Origin: Albifimbria verrucaria
Lineage: Eukaryota; Ascomycota; Sordariomycetes; Hypocreales; Stachybotryaceae
DNA length: 64,000 bases
Direction: 5' to 3'
NCBI GenBank assembly: GCA_020081605.1
Contig: JAHREC010000007.1
Location: 1,240,001 to 1,304,000 of the forward strand
Shown here piece by piece: positions 11,928 through 24,493 of this stretch. The position numbers and the translations under genes are program-made. The first letter of the stretch is position 1, and each line of letters begins with the position of its first letter. The notes beneath the pieces are model-generated. The model was given only the letters and a program-made list of their open reading frames with translations, searched no databases and was not told the DNA's origin.

Positions 11928-12853
11928 AAGTATTCGGATAGAATTTAAACTAAAGAAATAACAGGCATGCCAAACATCAGAATCGGTCTCTTCAGGTGAG
12001 TTAATGTGATAATAGACTAGCAATACACCGAACTTTTTACACAAATCACCATTATCCCTATATTCTGTTTGAAGTGACAAACCACCACATACGACCATAG
12101 CTGCTTGAAAACATGGGATCCCGTTCGCTCTCCTTAATTAAGCAAGTAAGCGGCAGATTAGTAGTTGGGTCGGTGACGACCAGCGAATACCGGCTGTTGT
12201 ATGTCTTTTTGTTGGCGTTCCTTTTTGGTCACTGGTCAATGGTCCCGTTGATGGAAGAATAGAATGGGGTCTCTCATAAGATGTCACCGTCCAGACTGGC
12301 TTCAGATGTTCTTTTCTCGCCCAAGGTTTGGCCTAGTTTTGTGACTGGGTAGACTTGGAAACGCAACTGGCCCGCCTGGATTATTCTGTCATAGACCTGG
12401 ACGTTAATGACCCATAGCCTTAATCACCAATGCTTTATATGCGTAAGGATTACTGTAGAGAGACTTGTGCAGCTTCGGTTGATCTGGATACAGAAACCTC
12501 CAAGTGAGTAGCAATGATATAAGAACGGTAAGTGTCCATAAGTTTGAATAAATAAGACTTGGGAAATATCAGAATTATTCGAATAAAACAATAATAAAAT
12601 TAGAACGAATAGTTATAACGTTACTAATATTTATCCACAAACATTCTGTAATTCCTTTGATTTTTCAGCAATCAACCCTCTTGGAGAAATGTAAGACCTA
12701 CGATCTTCAGACCTCATGTTTCTGCCCACCACTTAACCTCTCATATCGTCACTTCATCCAATGAACCAGGAAACGAGAGCCATTGCGAGTATCCCCTGCC
12801 ATGTCCAGCTGTCCACTCCGGAGCGGTGGCTAGCTGAGTCGTACGTCTGACAC
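11928..12853. other. AT-rich intergenic, no gene seen
   Basis: Low GC, especially 12530-12660, where short AT words such as GAATAAAACAATAATAAAAT dominate. Nothing coding or structural is supported. Confidence 0.4.
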
Positions 12854-14145
12854 TTAAAAGTTAGTGGTCATGCCTTCTATCTCGCTTAGAGGCTCTTCTA
12901 GGGCATCTCAATCAAGTCGGCCTGACAAGTCGTTGACATAAAACTCTTCTTTGACCTTCGTTTTCTGGGATACGAAAGTGTTGCTGACGGTGACAAATCA
13001 GTTAGGTAGTGGTTCTTAGACATTTCGGACAATGCTTGTTGAACAAAGTACTTACAAGAATCCGTTGGTAAGGTTGGCACTGAGCCTGAGTTTCTTGATA
13101 TTTTTGGACCAGTACCACATCTGTTGACCCTCGCTGTCGAACTAGGATGCTAGATCAAGCGACTTGGGGAAGAAGACATCGATTTCTGGATCCTTCTAAC
13201 TAACTGCTTGTGGTGGTGGAAGCATCACCGAACTCAGTGAGTTGACGAAGATGAGGCTCATGTAAACTTGAGACACATCGTCGAAGGGCAGAGCTAAGAT
13301 GGGTTGCATTGTAAAACGGGCCTACCTGGAAGCTACCGACTGTAAGATTTCCGAGCGTAGATGCCCGCTTGATTTGAGTGTCATGAATGAGTTTGAGGTC
13401 TTCGGCACGCATCGACTCGGTCGACGGTCCTCCAAGGGTATCAGTGACGCCAGTGTCAGAACTGACTTCGAGGTAAGGCAATTTATTCCACCCGAGGGTC
13501 ATTTATTTAAGACTGGGCCCTAGATGGAAGGTGTATGAGTCGCCCACCCCTTCCACTCACCTTTGAGCATCAGATTAAGAGGATTTTTGGTGATGCCATC
13601 GATAGACAACAGTTTGTCGTATAGAATATTTTTGAGAATGTGCGGGCTGCTCTAATTTTCCCCTCCCAGAGAGAAGCCCTCGAGGCCATCAAGGCTGAAT
13701 TTTTCCATCCGTGGTGTCTTAATAGTCAGCCCCTAATGTATTTGAGCCCGGTCACGTTCAGCTCAACAAGCTGATACGAACGCAGTTGGTAAATGGTACC
13801 ATTTATGACGCGAAGATTGGGCAGGAGTATCTTAGACAGGCCCAAAGGATACCAAAGTCGAAAGTCGCCGTGGACCTCCCTGAGTGTAGTGCTGGAAAGT
13901 TTGAATGGTCCTGCATCCGATTTGGTTTCAGTGCAGCGGTCAAGTGTCTCGGGGTCACAGTCGCCGCTCCTTTGTATTTTGAGCCTCCCTTGATAATCTC
14001 AATGCCCTCGAGGTTGATGTCGCCGTTCAGAATGTCAGATATTTCCAGAGTACCTTCTATTACTTGACAGTTTTCGCGGACGTACTTTATATCGTCGTTA
14101 CTTGTGGGGGTGACATTGCTATTGCAATCAATGGCGGTGAAGGAC
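12854..14145 (-). pseudogene. decayed SPS2/Ecm33-like (receptor L-domain-like) cell-wall protein gene
   Basis: On the minus strand, broken frames read in order from about 14145 down to 12854. The first block contains DCNSNVTPTSNDDIKYV and GTLEISDILNGDINLEGIE. The second holds two cysteines, then LREVHGDFRLWYPLGLSKI and LPNLRVINGTIYQL, LVELNVTGLKYI, LTIKTPRMEKFSLDGLEGF. Further blocks contain KLLSIDGITKNPLNLML and TLGNLTVGSFQVG. The regular LxxLxxIxG...L.I pattern is that of fungal SPS2/Ecm33 GPI-type proteins. Remains of two introns are visible (GTGAGT near 13560 and GTAAGT near 13053). Frame changes near 13978 and 13731, a TAG near 13650, and a TGA at about 12898 where CGA would fit all break it. 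The number and spacing of lesions, in AT-rich DNA, argue for true decay rather than reading errors alone. Confidence 0.6.
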
Positions 14146-15422
14146 CTGAGAAAGTAGCCCGATGGCGATTAGACTATCATATTTATGAGGGTTGAGGAGT
14201 CGGCAGTTGTCAAGCTCACACTCTACCAAACATAACGGTTCCCAAGGGAGCCTAGTAACGGATAACGGCATGGTTCACTAGGGGGACAAGTTCACAAGTC
14301 GGCAGATTGCAAATATGACATGCTAGACCGGGGCTCGGCGACTCGATTGACTCTATTGTCTCTTGCAAGTATGCAAAAAGTATGGTCTGCCTTAGTAGTC
14401 CAGAGATGAAATCTTTACAACATGTAACGTGGATGTGAGAGGTTTGGCGAGGTTAGGTCTCAATGGTGGACGAATCGCCATATACTGCAGTCAATTAAGG
14501 TAGCCTCAGACTGGTGCATGCTTTCAGCTTACTACATCGCAGTTTAGTATATGATGGATATAAAATGAATAATATTTAGTGAAAAAAGGGAGTTGCTTTA
14601 ATTTTTGCTGCCTACAGAGATGCCTACTTAAGAAGAAGTTCTACTATGAAGACTAACATCCTTATCTCTATTATGTTTCTACGTAGCAATTAGTTTGTTA
14701 TTAGGGAACTACCAACCGTCTAAGGTAGTACCAGGGACTGTAGTGAGAGCTCTGTTTCATGATGCGAATTGGTAGCACGGTCTCCAAATATATCGTCCAC
14801 GTTAAATCGTACGGGGTTGATTCCATTTGATCATAACCCAGAGAGTCGCTCTGTAGTGATGCAGAGTATTGCTATTCAAGCTCACTTCGTAGTACACGTT
14901 AACAGGGTCATTCCTTTCGTCAGATGCCAAAGATGTGCTGGATATTGTCGAAAACGGTCTCCTGATTCAAATGTCTGAGTGATTTGTTGCAAAGAATTTT
15001 ATGCCAGCCTCACAATCTCGTCTCTGGACAGGGCCTGTCTAATAATACTGTAGAATTTGGGCGGTGCAGATATGGTATTGAATTTTTGTAGGTGTGAAGT
15101 GCTCAGGGAGATGAACACTTACAAAAATCACTGGTTCTTTGGCCTTCCTCGGCCCTCTTATATCTTACACGCATTCTCGCAATGTTTCACTCCGCTACTT
15201 GACCATACTGTTTAATGTATTCTCATCGTACGGCTACCAACTCTTAGACTAGAGGCTTTAGGGTGGAAGTTTGAGTAAGCAATAATAATTCAACATAACG
15301 TAGCTACGGTCTGAGACTTATAATATGTCATTACTGGAGGTCAGACGGTACGAAATCAAACTGAATCTCCAGTAATCTCCCATTTCCTGGACAGAATTGC
15401 AAAGGCATAGACCCAACCACGG
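14146..15422. other. AT-rich intergenic, no gene seen
   Basis: No open frame here has protein-like composition and no repeat was noticed. GC content is visibly lower than in the flanking NmrA-like gene. Confidence 0.4.
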
Positions 15423-16575
15423 CTAAGCCGCAAAGACTGACTGGAAAAACTCTTCAAGCGTCGTGAGATGAGCCTCCTGAGGCTTACCCTTGGCCTCAGC
15501 TGCAGCGGCTTTGAGCGCTGCAGATACCAGTCAAGTTGTTGGGCTCACCATAGTATTTCCCACCTGAATGCTGACAGAAGCCGAACATGTACTTGAGCGT
15601 CTCTAGGTCGCCTCTACCATACGTCTCGAATACTCTCCAATCTTCCAAGGGCTGGTAGCGGGACTTCTTTCCTGTGACTGGAGCCAAGTTAGCATACTCC
15701 GTCGCAACCTTGCCGGGTTTCATACCTTTCTCGAACGTGCGGACGAGTTCGTCGCCTGTAGCACTCTGGCTGGCGCCGTGGATGAGGAGGCCGTTGTATT
15801 TGTCTGGGTTGAGAAATACTCCATGGACGAGGTCGCCATAGTCCTGCCCAATGGCGATGAATGGGATCTCGTCGTTCCCGCCCCATCGTGGGACACGGAG
15901 GGTGAAGTATCCTTCATCATCAGGAACGAATGGAAATCCACCAACAACAGGAGCTAATTCCTCGACAAGGTGGTTTTCCATGTACCAGCCGGGACTGACA
16001 ATGGCCACACTTTTGAAGTTCTTTGTCCGCGCATACTCGCCAATTGCATGCTTATCTGCAGATAGTTAGGCCATGACCAGCGAGGGTTCACAGGGGAGAG
16101 CTAGAGGCCTACCGTCGAAAGCCTGGTTGGGGATCTCGCCGTTGGTGATCTCCTTGGCTGAAGCCATGCCACTATAGACAAAATGCGCGACTCCCGCCTC
16201 CGCAGCGGCGTCAACAATGTTTCTGCCTACAGCAGTTTCCGTGCGGCCCTTAGCCTCGTCGAGAGTCTACATGGGTATTATTAGCAGGGGCATATCTTGC
16301 CTCATGAGGAGACTAACCGGATCATCAGAATTTGTGTTTGCAAACACAAAGACACTGCCTTTCATTGCTTCGAGGAGTTGGTCCTTGACGAAGCCATCTG
16401 CCTTGACAACTTCAACTCCCTGAGCAGCGAGGGCTTTCGCATTTTCAGAGTCAGGGTTGCGGGTGATTCCGCGCACGGAGAAGGCTTTGTCTTTGTTCTG
16501 TAGAAGTGACTGGATGACGCTTCCACCTTGGTAGCCAGTTGCACCAAAGACGGTGACAAGTTGAGGAGCAGACAT
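15423..16575 (-). CDS. NmrA-like NAD(P)-binding Rossmann protein
   Basis: Exons 16575-16318, 16266-16113 and 16055-15423 give about 348 residues once two bases are restored. The N-terminus carries the dinucleotide-binding motif GATGYQGGSVI (GxxGxxG), followed by the SVRGITRNPDS strand that follows it in NmrA and atypical short-chain dehydrogenase proteins, then VFVFANTNSDDP, HFVYSGMASA and a later SPGWYMEN. There is no classical YxxxK catalytic pair, as in NmrA, so it may act as a redox sensor or regulator, or as an isoflavone-reductase-like enzyme. Near 15535 the frame ends early at TGA 15496; the +1 frame continues SAALKAAAAEAKGKPQEA to a natural stop at 15423, so two bases (probably G) seem missing. 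No neighbours suggest a pathway. Family assignment is firm; the specific function is unknown. Confidence 0.85.
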
Positions 16576-16727
16576 GGTGATTGCCGATGGAATGATAAAC
16601 TGGTTGATATTTATGTTAGTCTGTAAGATGTCGTGTCTTGAGCTTCTTTGCGTGTGGCAACGACTCTACTTATACCTGGAGACTGAAGTCCTCAAGCCCG
16701 AACGAAGTCATATTCTTCAACGAAAAC

Positions 16728-16960
16728 GTGAAAGCCTAAAGGGCCATTTCCCCTGATTGGGTAACTAGATCACTCGTCGCTTCGTTATGCAAGCCATATC
16801 CTTCAATGAATACGTAATGCCCACTCATCACTTTCAGCTTCACTCACGATGTTGCCAGGTTGTTACAGATAGACGCGTATGTCGTGCACCCTCAACCGCA
16901 CAACGAAGCGACGAGTGATCCAACTGCCCAATCAGGAAAAAAGGCCCTTTAGGCTTTCAC
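16728..16960. mobile_element. MITE-like element with 58-bp terminal inverted repeats
   Basis: Bases 16728-16785 begin GTGAAAGCCTAAAGGGCC and end CACTCGTCGCTTCGT. Bases 16903-16960 are their reverse complement with only a few mismatches around the central C/T and A runs. The 117-base interior has no open frame. Total size is 233 bases. No transposase is present, so this fits a non-autonomous DNA transposon remnant (MITE). Weaker complementarity continues a further 15 bases outside each arm, so the true ends, and any target-site duplication, are not certain. It lies about 150 bases upstream of the NmrA-like start. Confidence 0.8.
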
Positions 16961-17030
16961 TTTGTCATCGAAACTGTGTCATGCCGATTTCTAATCAGCG
17001 CAATCCCACCGGAGGGCCTCGCTGCCCGCG

Positions 17031-17095
17031 GGTTCGCGAACTTGCAAACTTGCAAACTTGCGAGTTTGCGGGCTTGCGGGCTTGCGGAGTGGCTT
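17031..17095. repeat. short CTTGCAAA/CTTGCGGG minisatellite
   Basis: About seven tandem units of 7-8 bases, first of the form CTTGCAAA, then TTTGCGGG and CTTGCGGG. The unit change along the array suggests slippage expansion. No coding meaning is apparent. Confidence 0.75.
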
Positions 17096-17720
17096 GACGC
17101 TATGTGGGATGTGACGCGTTGTCCCTGACAATGATTATTAAATGCAACGTCTGAAATTCCGCATACCTAGCGCAGATATCTTGACGGATAATCAAGAGAA
17201 CATTGAGGAACAAATGACTGAGAATATAAGGAAACTGTAATAAAGAGTCAATATTTCTAAGACTTCTTTTTGACAACGCCCTGTATCCTGAACAGAATCG
17301 CAATACAGGCGGGGCCATTTGTCCTCCCATTGAGGCAGACGTTGCACACATTCTGCAGCCTTAAACATGGTTTCTGGTAAGCTTAAACCTAATCTGGGCG
17401 ATCCTGGACCAACTCCGTATCATGTGTGAGAAAGGCAGTAAGAGACGGCAGGTTTGTCGATCGAATAAATGTGGCTGTGTAGTACCAAGTTCTCTTATGT
17501 GCTTTGCTCTGCAGATGGTATCGCTTTGACAACAGATCATGCCAGAGAATTTGAACGTGGAATTGAGTCTGTGCTCTGGTATTGTATTATGCGATCCCCG
17601 GCTTATGTACATTTTTTACTCGCTACTGACTACGGTAAAACTGATCATTTCCTGGCAACTCTGATCGTGGTCTTTCATAAACACTAGGCAGCTCTGTCGA
17701 ACGCCCGAGTCCCGACACTT
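17096..17720. other. intergenic with one copy of a dispersed repeat
   Basis: Bases 17158-17195 match 39623-39660 in the same orientation at 34 of 38 positions. Nothing else in the stretch is recognised; short open frames on both strands look random. Confidence 0.5.
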
Positions 17721-18813
17721 CTACCCTTGGGTCCGGCCCACGAATCTCCTGGCCCTGCATCTCGTGTCTTCCCCAGTATACGCAGGAGGCGCCGTCGGAA
17801 TGGCGTCGACGCCTTGAGGGTTCAGCTCCTGCCGGACACCCTCTCCCGAAACCTCAGTGGGATTAGACAGCGCAGAAACGGTGGGGCTAGCGACGGGTTT
17901 CCGGGAGATGGGCGTCCCGGTCATGGGCGGCGGTGATGCCGAGGCATGGAGATGCTCGGAGGGCGGGTTCGTTGGAGCTCCGGTAACGCTCGCCGCGTTG
18001 CGGGCTCGTTGTCGTCGCTTCCAAAAGAACCATCCCGCGACAGCGGCGAGTATGGCCACAAGAGGCACGGCAACGCCAACAGCAATCTTCCACTTCGAAT
18101 CATCGCCACCTCCTCCTTTAGGCCCATTAGGTCCATCGGCTTTGGTGCCATCGGGATTGACGTACGCAGTCGAGACCGATGTGACGGTTACTATACACAC
18201 CAAGGTCAGCCTACCACCTAAAATTGGACAGGGTAAAGGCACACAATACCTGGAGCAACAGCAGAGTTACCATCGCCGCCAGTAGCAAGGACTTACCATC
18301 TTCCAAGGTCTTTCCTGCACCGTTATCCACGGTTTCAGTGACGATGGACACCTCGGTCTTGGTACCTTGTTGTCCTGGCTGCGGCCCAGTCTTGCTCGGT
18401 AAGTCGTCGTCGTCGGTGCCCCCGCTAGGCACGTTGGTGGGCTCAGCCGAGTACCAGCCGTCGACACCGGTTTGGATGAAGCCCGCGTTGACACAGTAGG
18501 AGGCATAGATGGAGCGCATGGTACTGATGTCCAGCGTGACGTCGCCTGACGAGCATCGCGAGCTTGCGCAGGACGTCAGCCAGTCATTGGCGACGTCGAC
18601 AGATTCCTGAGGGGTCGCGCAATAGCATCTATTGTCCCTTGGGGTATCGCAGCCCAAAGCATTGCCGACATCTTGTAGGAGCGAGTGGTAGACGCAGTTG
18701 GTGGCACAAGCATGTACCGACGTCGGCATGGCCCTAGAGATACTTATCGATTCAAAGGCCATGATCTGAGGGAGCGCGGCCAGCAGGCCGAAGTAAGACA
18801 ACAGTCTCGCCAT
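17721..18813 (-). CDS. CFEM-like cysteine-rich single-pass membrane protein
   Basis: Two exons, 18813-18297 and 18190-17721, give 328 residues. I chose the ATG at 18813 because MARLLSYFGLLAALPQIMA is a good signal peptide; an ATG eight codons upstream would put charged and polar residues ahead of it. The mature N-terminus holds eight cysteines in CxxxC...C...CxC...CxxxxC...C order, close to the CFEM pattern of fungal surface proteins, though the usual acidic residue between the central cysteines is missing. A Gly/Asp/Pro-rich linker leads to one membrane span (WKIAVGVAVPLVAILAAVAG), then WFFWKRRQRAR, which sets the cytoplasmic side, and a Pro/Ser/Thr-rich tail. This is the layout of fungal surface receptors or sensors. 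CFEM proteins act in haem uptake, adhesion or host contact; no substrate can be named here. Confidence 0.75.
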
Positions 18814-20403
18814 CCCGATATGCCAATGGGCCCCCAACGCTGACTGTCAGTGTAGTTGATGGGTGGTCGGCAAAGGACTGCCACGACGATACCGGCAGAA
18901 CCGGAGGAATGCCCGACGGTCTTAAAGGAAGACCCAGACTGGCATTGGAGAGTCGGCTGATCATTCGACCGCCCATGGGAGAACGCCTTGGCCCTGCAAT
19001 GGCCGGATATGCCTGCAGGAAACGTTGTGAGACGATTGGCTACAGGCGATTGGGGATGTGGAGGAGCTGAAAGCCAAGGGTCGATGGCCAGCACTCGCCC
19101 CGGTTTTTCGAGACCGAGCGGCATTGACATGGTCTCATGCACCTGTGCTCGATCTGATGCACGTAGTTAAGTGGGAGGGATTCTGTTCTATGTTGTGTCG
19201 TGTGACAGTTAAAGCCTGTGATATATTAGTACTGGTGTCGTGTTGTAGTCTTGAATCTATGAGGCAAGGGAATAGAAATGAGTTCCAGTAGGTCGATACG
19301 GAACGTGATTAATGAACAACTTCTTCACGCAAACAGGCAAACTCCCTCGACGGCTGCACATTAACAGAAATCGGTGGTTTTAGGATAAAGAGAAGGCTTC
19401 AAATCACCATGTAAGATGACGTTGCATCTTCCTAGGCTAAAAAGCAAATGAAGAATATGCTTATCAACTTAAAACCACTGACAGATTAGCTAATATTCTT
19501 ACACGATGCAGGCACTGCGACTACCTTCTCTCAAAGTAATCTGTCAAATCAATATTGTAAAGGAACCTGAACTGTACAATACTTGTAAACGAAGATACAG
19601 TGAGCTAACAAAGGTTCGCCGACTTCGTGATTTCCATTCGGATAAATGTATTTACTTATAAATAGCTTTAAGAACCATACATTAAGTTTTAAGTTTATTG
19701 TTATATTATTACAAATTTATTACATTTTTAGTCGTTTATTGCTAGATATTTTGTTGATTATACATCGAGACATGTACGCTAGATCTGCGGAATTCTGCCC
19801 TCCCACTGTAGCATGGTAGCACCGTACGGACCTGTTGTGAAACTAGCCTTTGATCTGCTTGTTGGAGCGACATTATGATTAAGCAGCAAGTAAAAGAGAA
19901 TGAACATAATTGGAAGCTGGATGTACCCCAGGCTGTGATAGCTTGACAACACTTTGGTCTACAATCTCAACAGGTGCAACGAGACGTGGTGGTTTCGTTT
20001 GACTTCCAAGTGCGTGGATGGACATATCCCAGCAGTATCACTAGTTCCATTCATACACGTCACACGACATAAACAAAAGCTAGGTGCAAATAGATATTTG
20101 TATATTCCATTACTGCAAACGCTCTATGCGCGACCAGGACCTCCAGTCCGTGGTGCACCGCAGGGTCTATAAATCATCATGACCGGGTATATCAGAGGAA
20201 GCGAAAAGACGCCCCTCTTCCCAAATATCCTCCTCTATTTGTCTAATGACCACGAACTTTTTTAAATTCCGATGCAACGCCTCGCCAAATAATAAATCAA
20301 GTGCTGGTTTTAAAATGCAGATAAAAACTCCTGGCCCGCTTCTAGTAAAAGGCAAAAAGTTGGGTGTTGGTATGGTACAGGAGCTCGACGACCACGTTCC
20401 TGT
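18814..20403. other. intergenic, AT-rich in the middle, no gene seen
   Basis: The first about 450 bases are GC-rich promoter-like sequence of the CFEM-like gene. Bases 19320-19780 are AT-rich. Frames are short. No element or RNA gene is recognised. Confidence 0.4.
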
Positions 20404-20979
20404 TTATGCAGTGACGGTGGCCATCTGGGCGCGCTGGCGCTCGCGCTCCTCGGCGAAGACGATGCGGCTCATCTCCAGAACGCGCTCGAAACCCTCACGA
20501 CCCTTGACGGCGTTCTCGCGGAAGCGGTTGATGAGGGTGTCCTCGATACCGTTCTTGATGCGCTGCCAGCCGCCGCAGAGGGCGGTGATGCGAGCGCTCT
20601 GGAAGAACTGGGTCTGGTGGGCGGTGTTGGGGCGGTAAGTGACCTCTTCCTGGATGCGGACCAGGTTGCTGAAGGTCAGGTTCTGGCTGATCATGGTGAG
20701 CGTCTTGGAACGCGGGTCGACGTAGCTAGCCTCGTAGACCTGGGTCTCGTCCATCTTGGCAGGGAAGATGGACTTGAGCCACTCGGGAGGGCTCTGCTTG
20801 CAGGTGATGAGGCGCTCAGTGCGGAGGATGCCGGTCTCAGGGTCGACGGAGCGGGAGAGGGTGTCGACGGCGATGACATGCTCCGACTTGTTGTTCCAGG
20901 GGCCGTACTTTTGCCAGTTGGCCGTGGAGACCTCGTCCCACGAGTAGTTGAAGGTGACGGTGTTGGAGAAGACCTTCAT
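20404..20979 (-). CDS. PRELI/MSF1-domain protein (Ups family)
   Basis: A single uninterrupted exon of 191 codons. The whole protein is one PRELI/MSF1 domain. It starts MKVFSNTVTFNYSWDEVSTA, then has WNNKSEHVIAVDTLSR, DPETGILRTERLITCKQ and WLKSIF, and ends in a basic helix, as in yeast Ups1-3. These proteins work with Mdm35 in the mitochondrial intermembrane space and carry phospholipids such as phosphatidic acid or phosphatidylserine between the membranes. The start is fixed by the conserved MKxF beginning of the family. I cannot decide which of the Ups paralogues it matches; the overall match looks slightly closer to Ups2/Ups3. There is no frame damage. Confidence 0.93.
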   Translation of the reverse strand: MKVFSNTVTFNYSWDEVSTANWQKYGPWNNKSEHVIAVDTLSRSVDPETGILRTERLITCKQSPPEWLKSIFPAKMDETQVYEASYVDPRSKTLTMISQNLTFSNLVRIQEEVTYRPNTAHQTQFFQSARITALCGGWQRIKNGIEDTLINRFRENAVKGREGFERVLEMSRIVFAEERERQRAQMATVTA

Positions 20980-22108
20980 GGTGAAAGAGTTGTTTGAAAC
21001 GAGTGTTTTGTAGGATCGAGCCGGTTCGGGGGTGGATGGTGTAGCTCGGGGTTTGTGGTTGTGACTCCTTTGCGAGGTCGAGTCGACGCGGTAAAATTGC
21101 GTGGGATTTGTTTGGTCAGGGGTGGCTCTGCCGTGTATTTTGGTCTAGTGTGCGGTGTTCGTAAAAATCATTCAAAGCACGAAGTAAAACAGGACAAAGT
21201 CTACTGTATGTCGTGCAAAGCAGAAAGCGAGGTTCAAAAGGATGATGGGAGACAAACGAGCTCCGGAAACACGGAAGGAGAGGAGAATTGCGGGTTTTTC
21301 TTCTCCGAGTTAAAGCACCAGCTATGGAAATGCTTGGATTATTTTTTTTTCTTTGGCATCCCTTCTTTCGCATGTGAATGGCCCAGCGCACCCCGACCTC
21401 ACCCGGATGCGCTCTGATTGGTCGGGTGGCTAGGCGCAGGCATGGCGACGCCGAATCGAGGAACCGCCACACCGAATCGGGACTAGCTCTTGCGGTACCG
21501 GGCGAGAAATCATCGGGACGAATTTGATGCAATCAGGACGCTTTGATTGGGCCTAAGCCGTGATTGGCATTGTGTCGCATGAGTGATGATGGGCCTCGGT
21601 GGCGGACTGACGTTAAGACAAGTAGATCAAGGGTCCTGTTCTCCAGGAGGCGACATGATAGTCCTGATGAGATGCTTTTGGCCAGCTCAGCTTCCCTCGA
21701 TCGGTTGCACATCTTTCCCCGGACTTGCGCTCTTTTTTCAGGGTCCTGGAGATGTGCGAATGCTATGCTTCGGGCTTGCGGGTTGGTAGCGCCACCCGGC
21801 TGAGCACGGCTCGTATCAACCACCTTAACCTACACAGTAGCCGAAGTCAACCGCCCAATCCCCAAAGCCGAGTTAAACCCATAGCACAGCACAGCACAGC
21901 ACATCAAAGTCCAGTCCAGTCCAGTCCAGTCCGGTCTAACTGCGTAGTCATGGACCATTCGAGGCCGCCTCTAGCTGCGATACTCAACTTTTTGTCAACA
22001 TTGGTTTTACATTTTTCGAATTGAGCCTGGAATCTATCGTGGCCCATCCACGGCCATTCCCGTAGTTGCGTCCATGCCTAGATACAGTACTCTCTCTTCT
22101 ATCTTTTT
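20980..22108. other. intergenic with two simple repeats
   Basis: Contains the promoter of the PRELI gene and the 3' flank of MetAP2. Near 21882-21903 the pentamer CACAG/ACAGC repeats about four times, and near 21908-21931 the pentamer CAGTC repeats about five times. A run of nine T lies near 21343. No gene is supported. Confidence 0.5.
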
Positions 22109-23617
<1,509 letters not shown>

Positions 23618-24493
23618 GTTGGCGACTTGTGATGTCGTCTTGCAGATGCACAGGAACAAATTTCTGTGGAGTCGAGCTCGAAAGGCTTCACTCACCCCGC
23701 CAAGATAGCAGTGGACAAAAAGTCCCGCGATACGCCACCATATGCACTAAAATACCGCCCAAGAACGAGGGGCGGTTAGTCGAATTTTGTCACCATTGTC
23801 ATCTGCCCAGAATCAATCACCCTGCGTTGGACACAGCAAGCAGAAGGGAAGTCCAAGAGCCTGAAAGCATTCCATGTACGTGTTTAATTCAGTTAGGTGT
23901 CCCAGTTGTGTGAAATCGACTCCCCATGAGAAGCACCACGCGACCCCAGCAGCACTCGGTTTGCTTAGTTTATGCCTCTGCATTGATAGAATTACATCAT
24001 AGCTGAAGTGTATAAAAACAACGTTATACACTTCATCCCCAGCCTTGAGAATGAGTAAATTGGGCGGGCGTACACTATCTATTACACTCGGCAATGCATG
24101 GAGATGTTCTGTAAGAGTAATAACAAAATGCCAAATACGAAAACCCCCTTCTGGTCTCGCAACACACAGAAAACCCAGGATGATGTAACCGGTTTGGCGC
24201 ATTACAATCATGGCGTTTTCCCGGTGTAGTGTCAATTTATTGTGTTTGCTCCATCTCAAACAGGAGTCATTGTCAAATCGCATTCTCGCGGCGTCTCTTA
24301 CCCCATCCCAGAACACTCCCGAATCTGCCGTAGCCGTGACTGGATCCTCAACGTCACATCATAACCGCCCTCCAAGCAGTGGAGATGGGACGTGGGGTAG
24401 CTTCACCTGAGCCATCAACCACAACCCCGTCTCCTGCCACCTTTCACCACCATCCAGACCAACTCCTCGCATTGAGCTTGACACAGACTCACA
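23618..24493. promoter_or_regulatory. divergent promoter region with a perfect hairpin
   Basis: The gap lies between the starts of MetAP2 (minus) and the YFH7-like kinase (plus), so it should hold both promoters. A perfect 11-base inverted repeat, GAAGTGTATAA at 24005-24015 and TTATACACTTC at 24024-24034, is separated by only 8 bases. Its role is unknown. No gene is supported. Confidence 0.45.
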
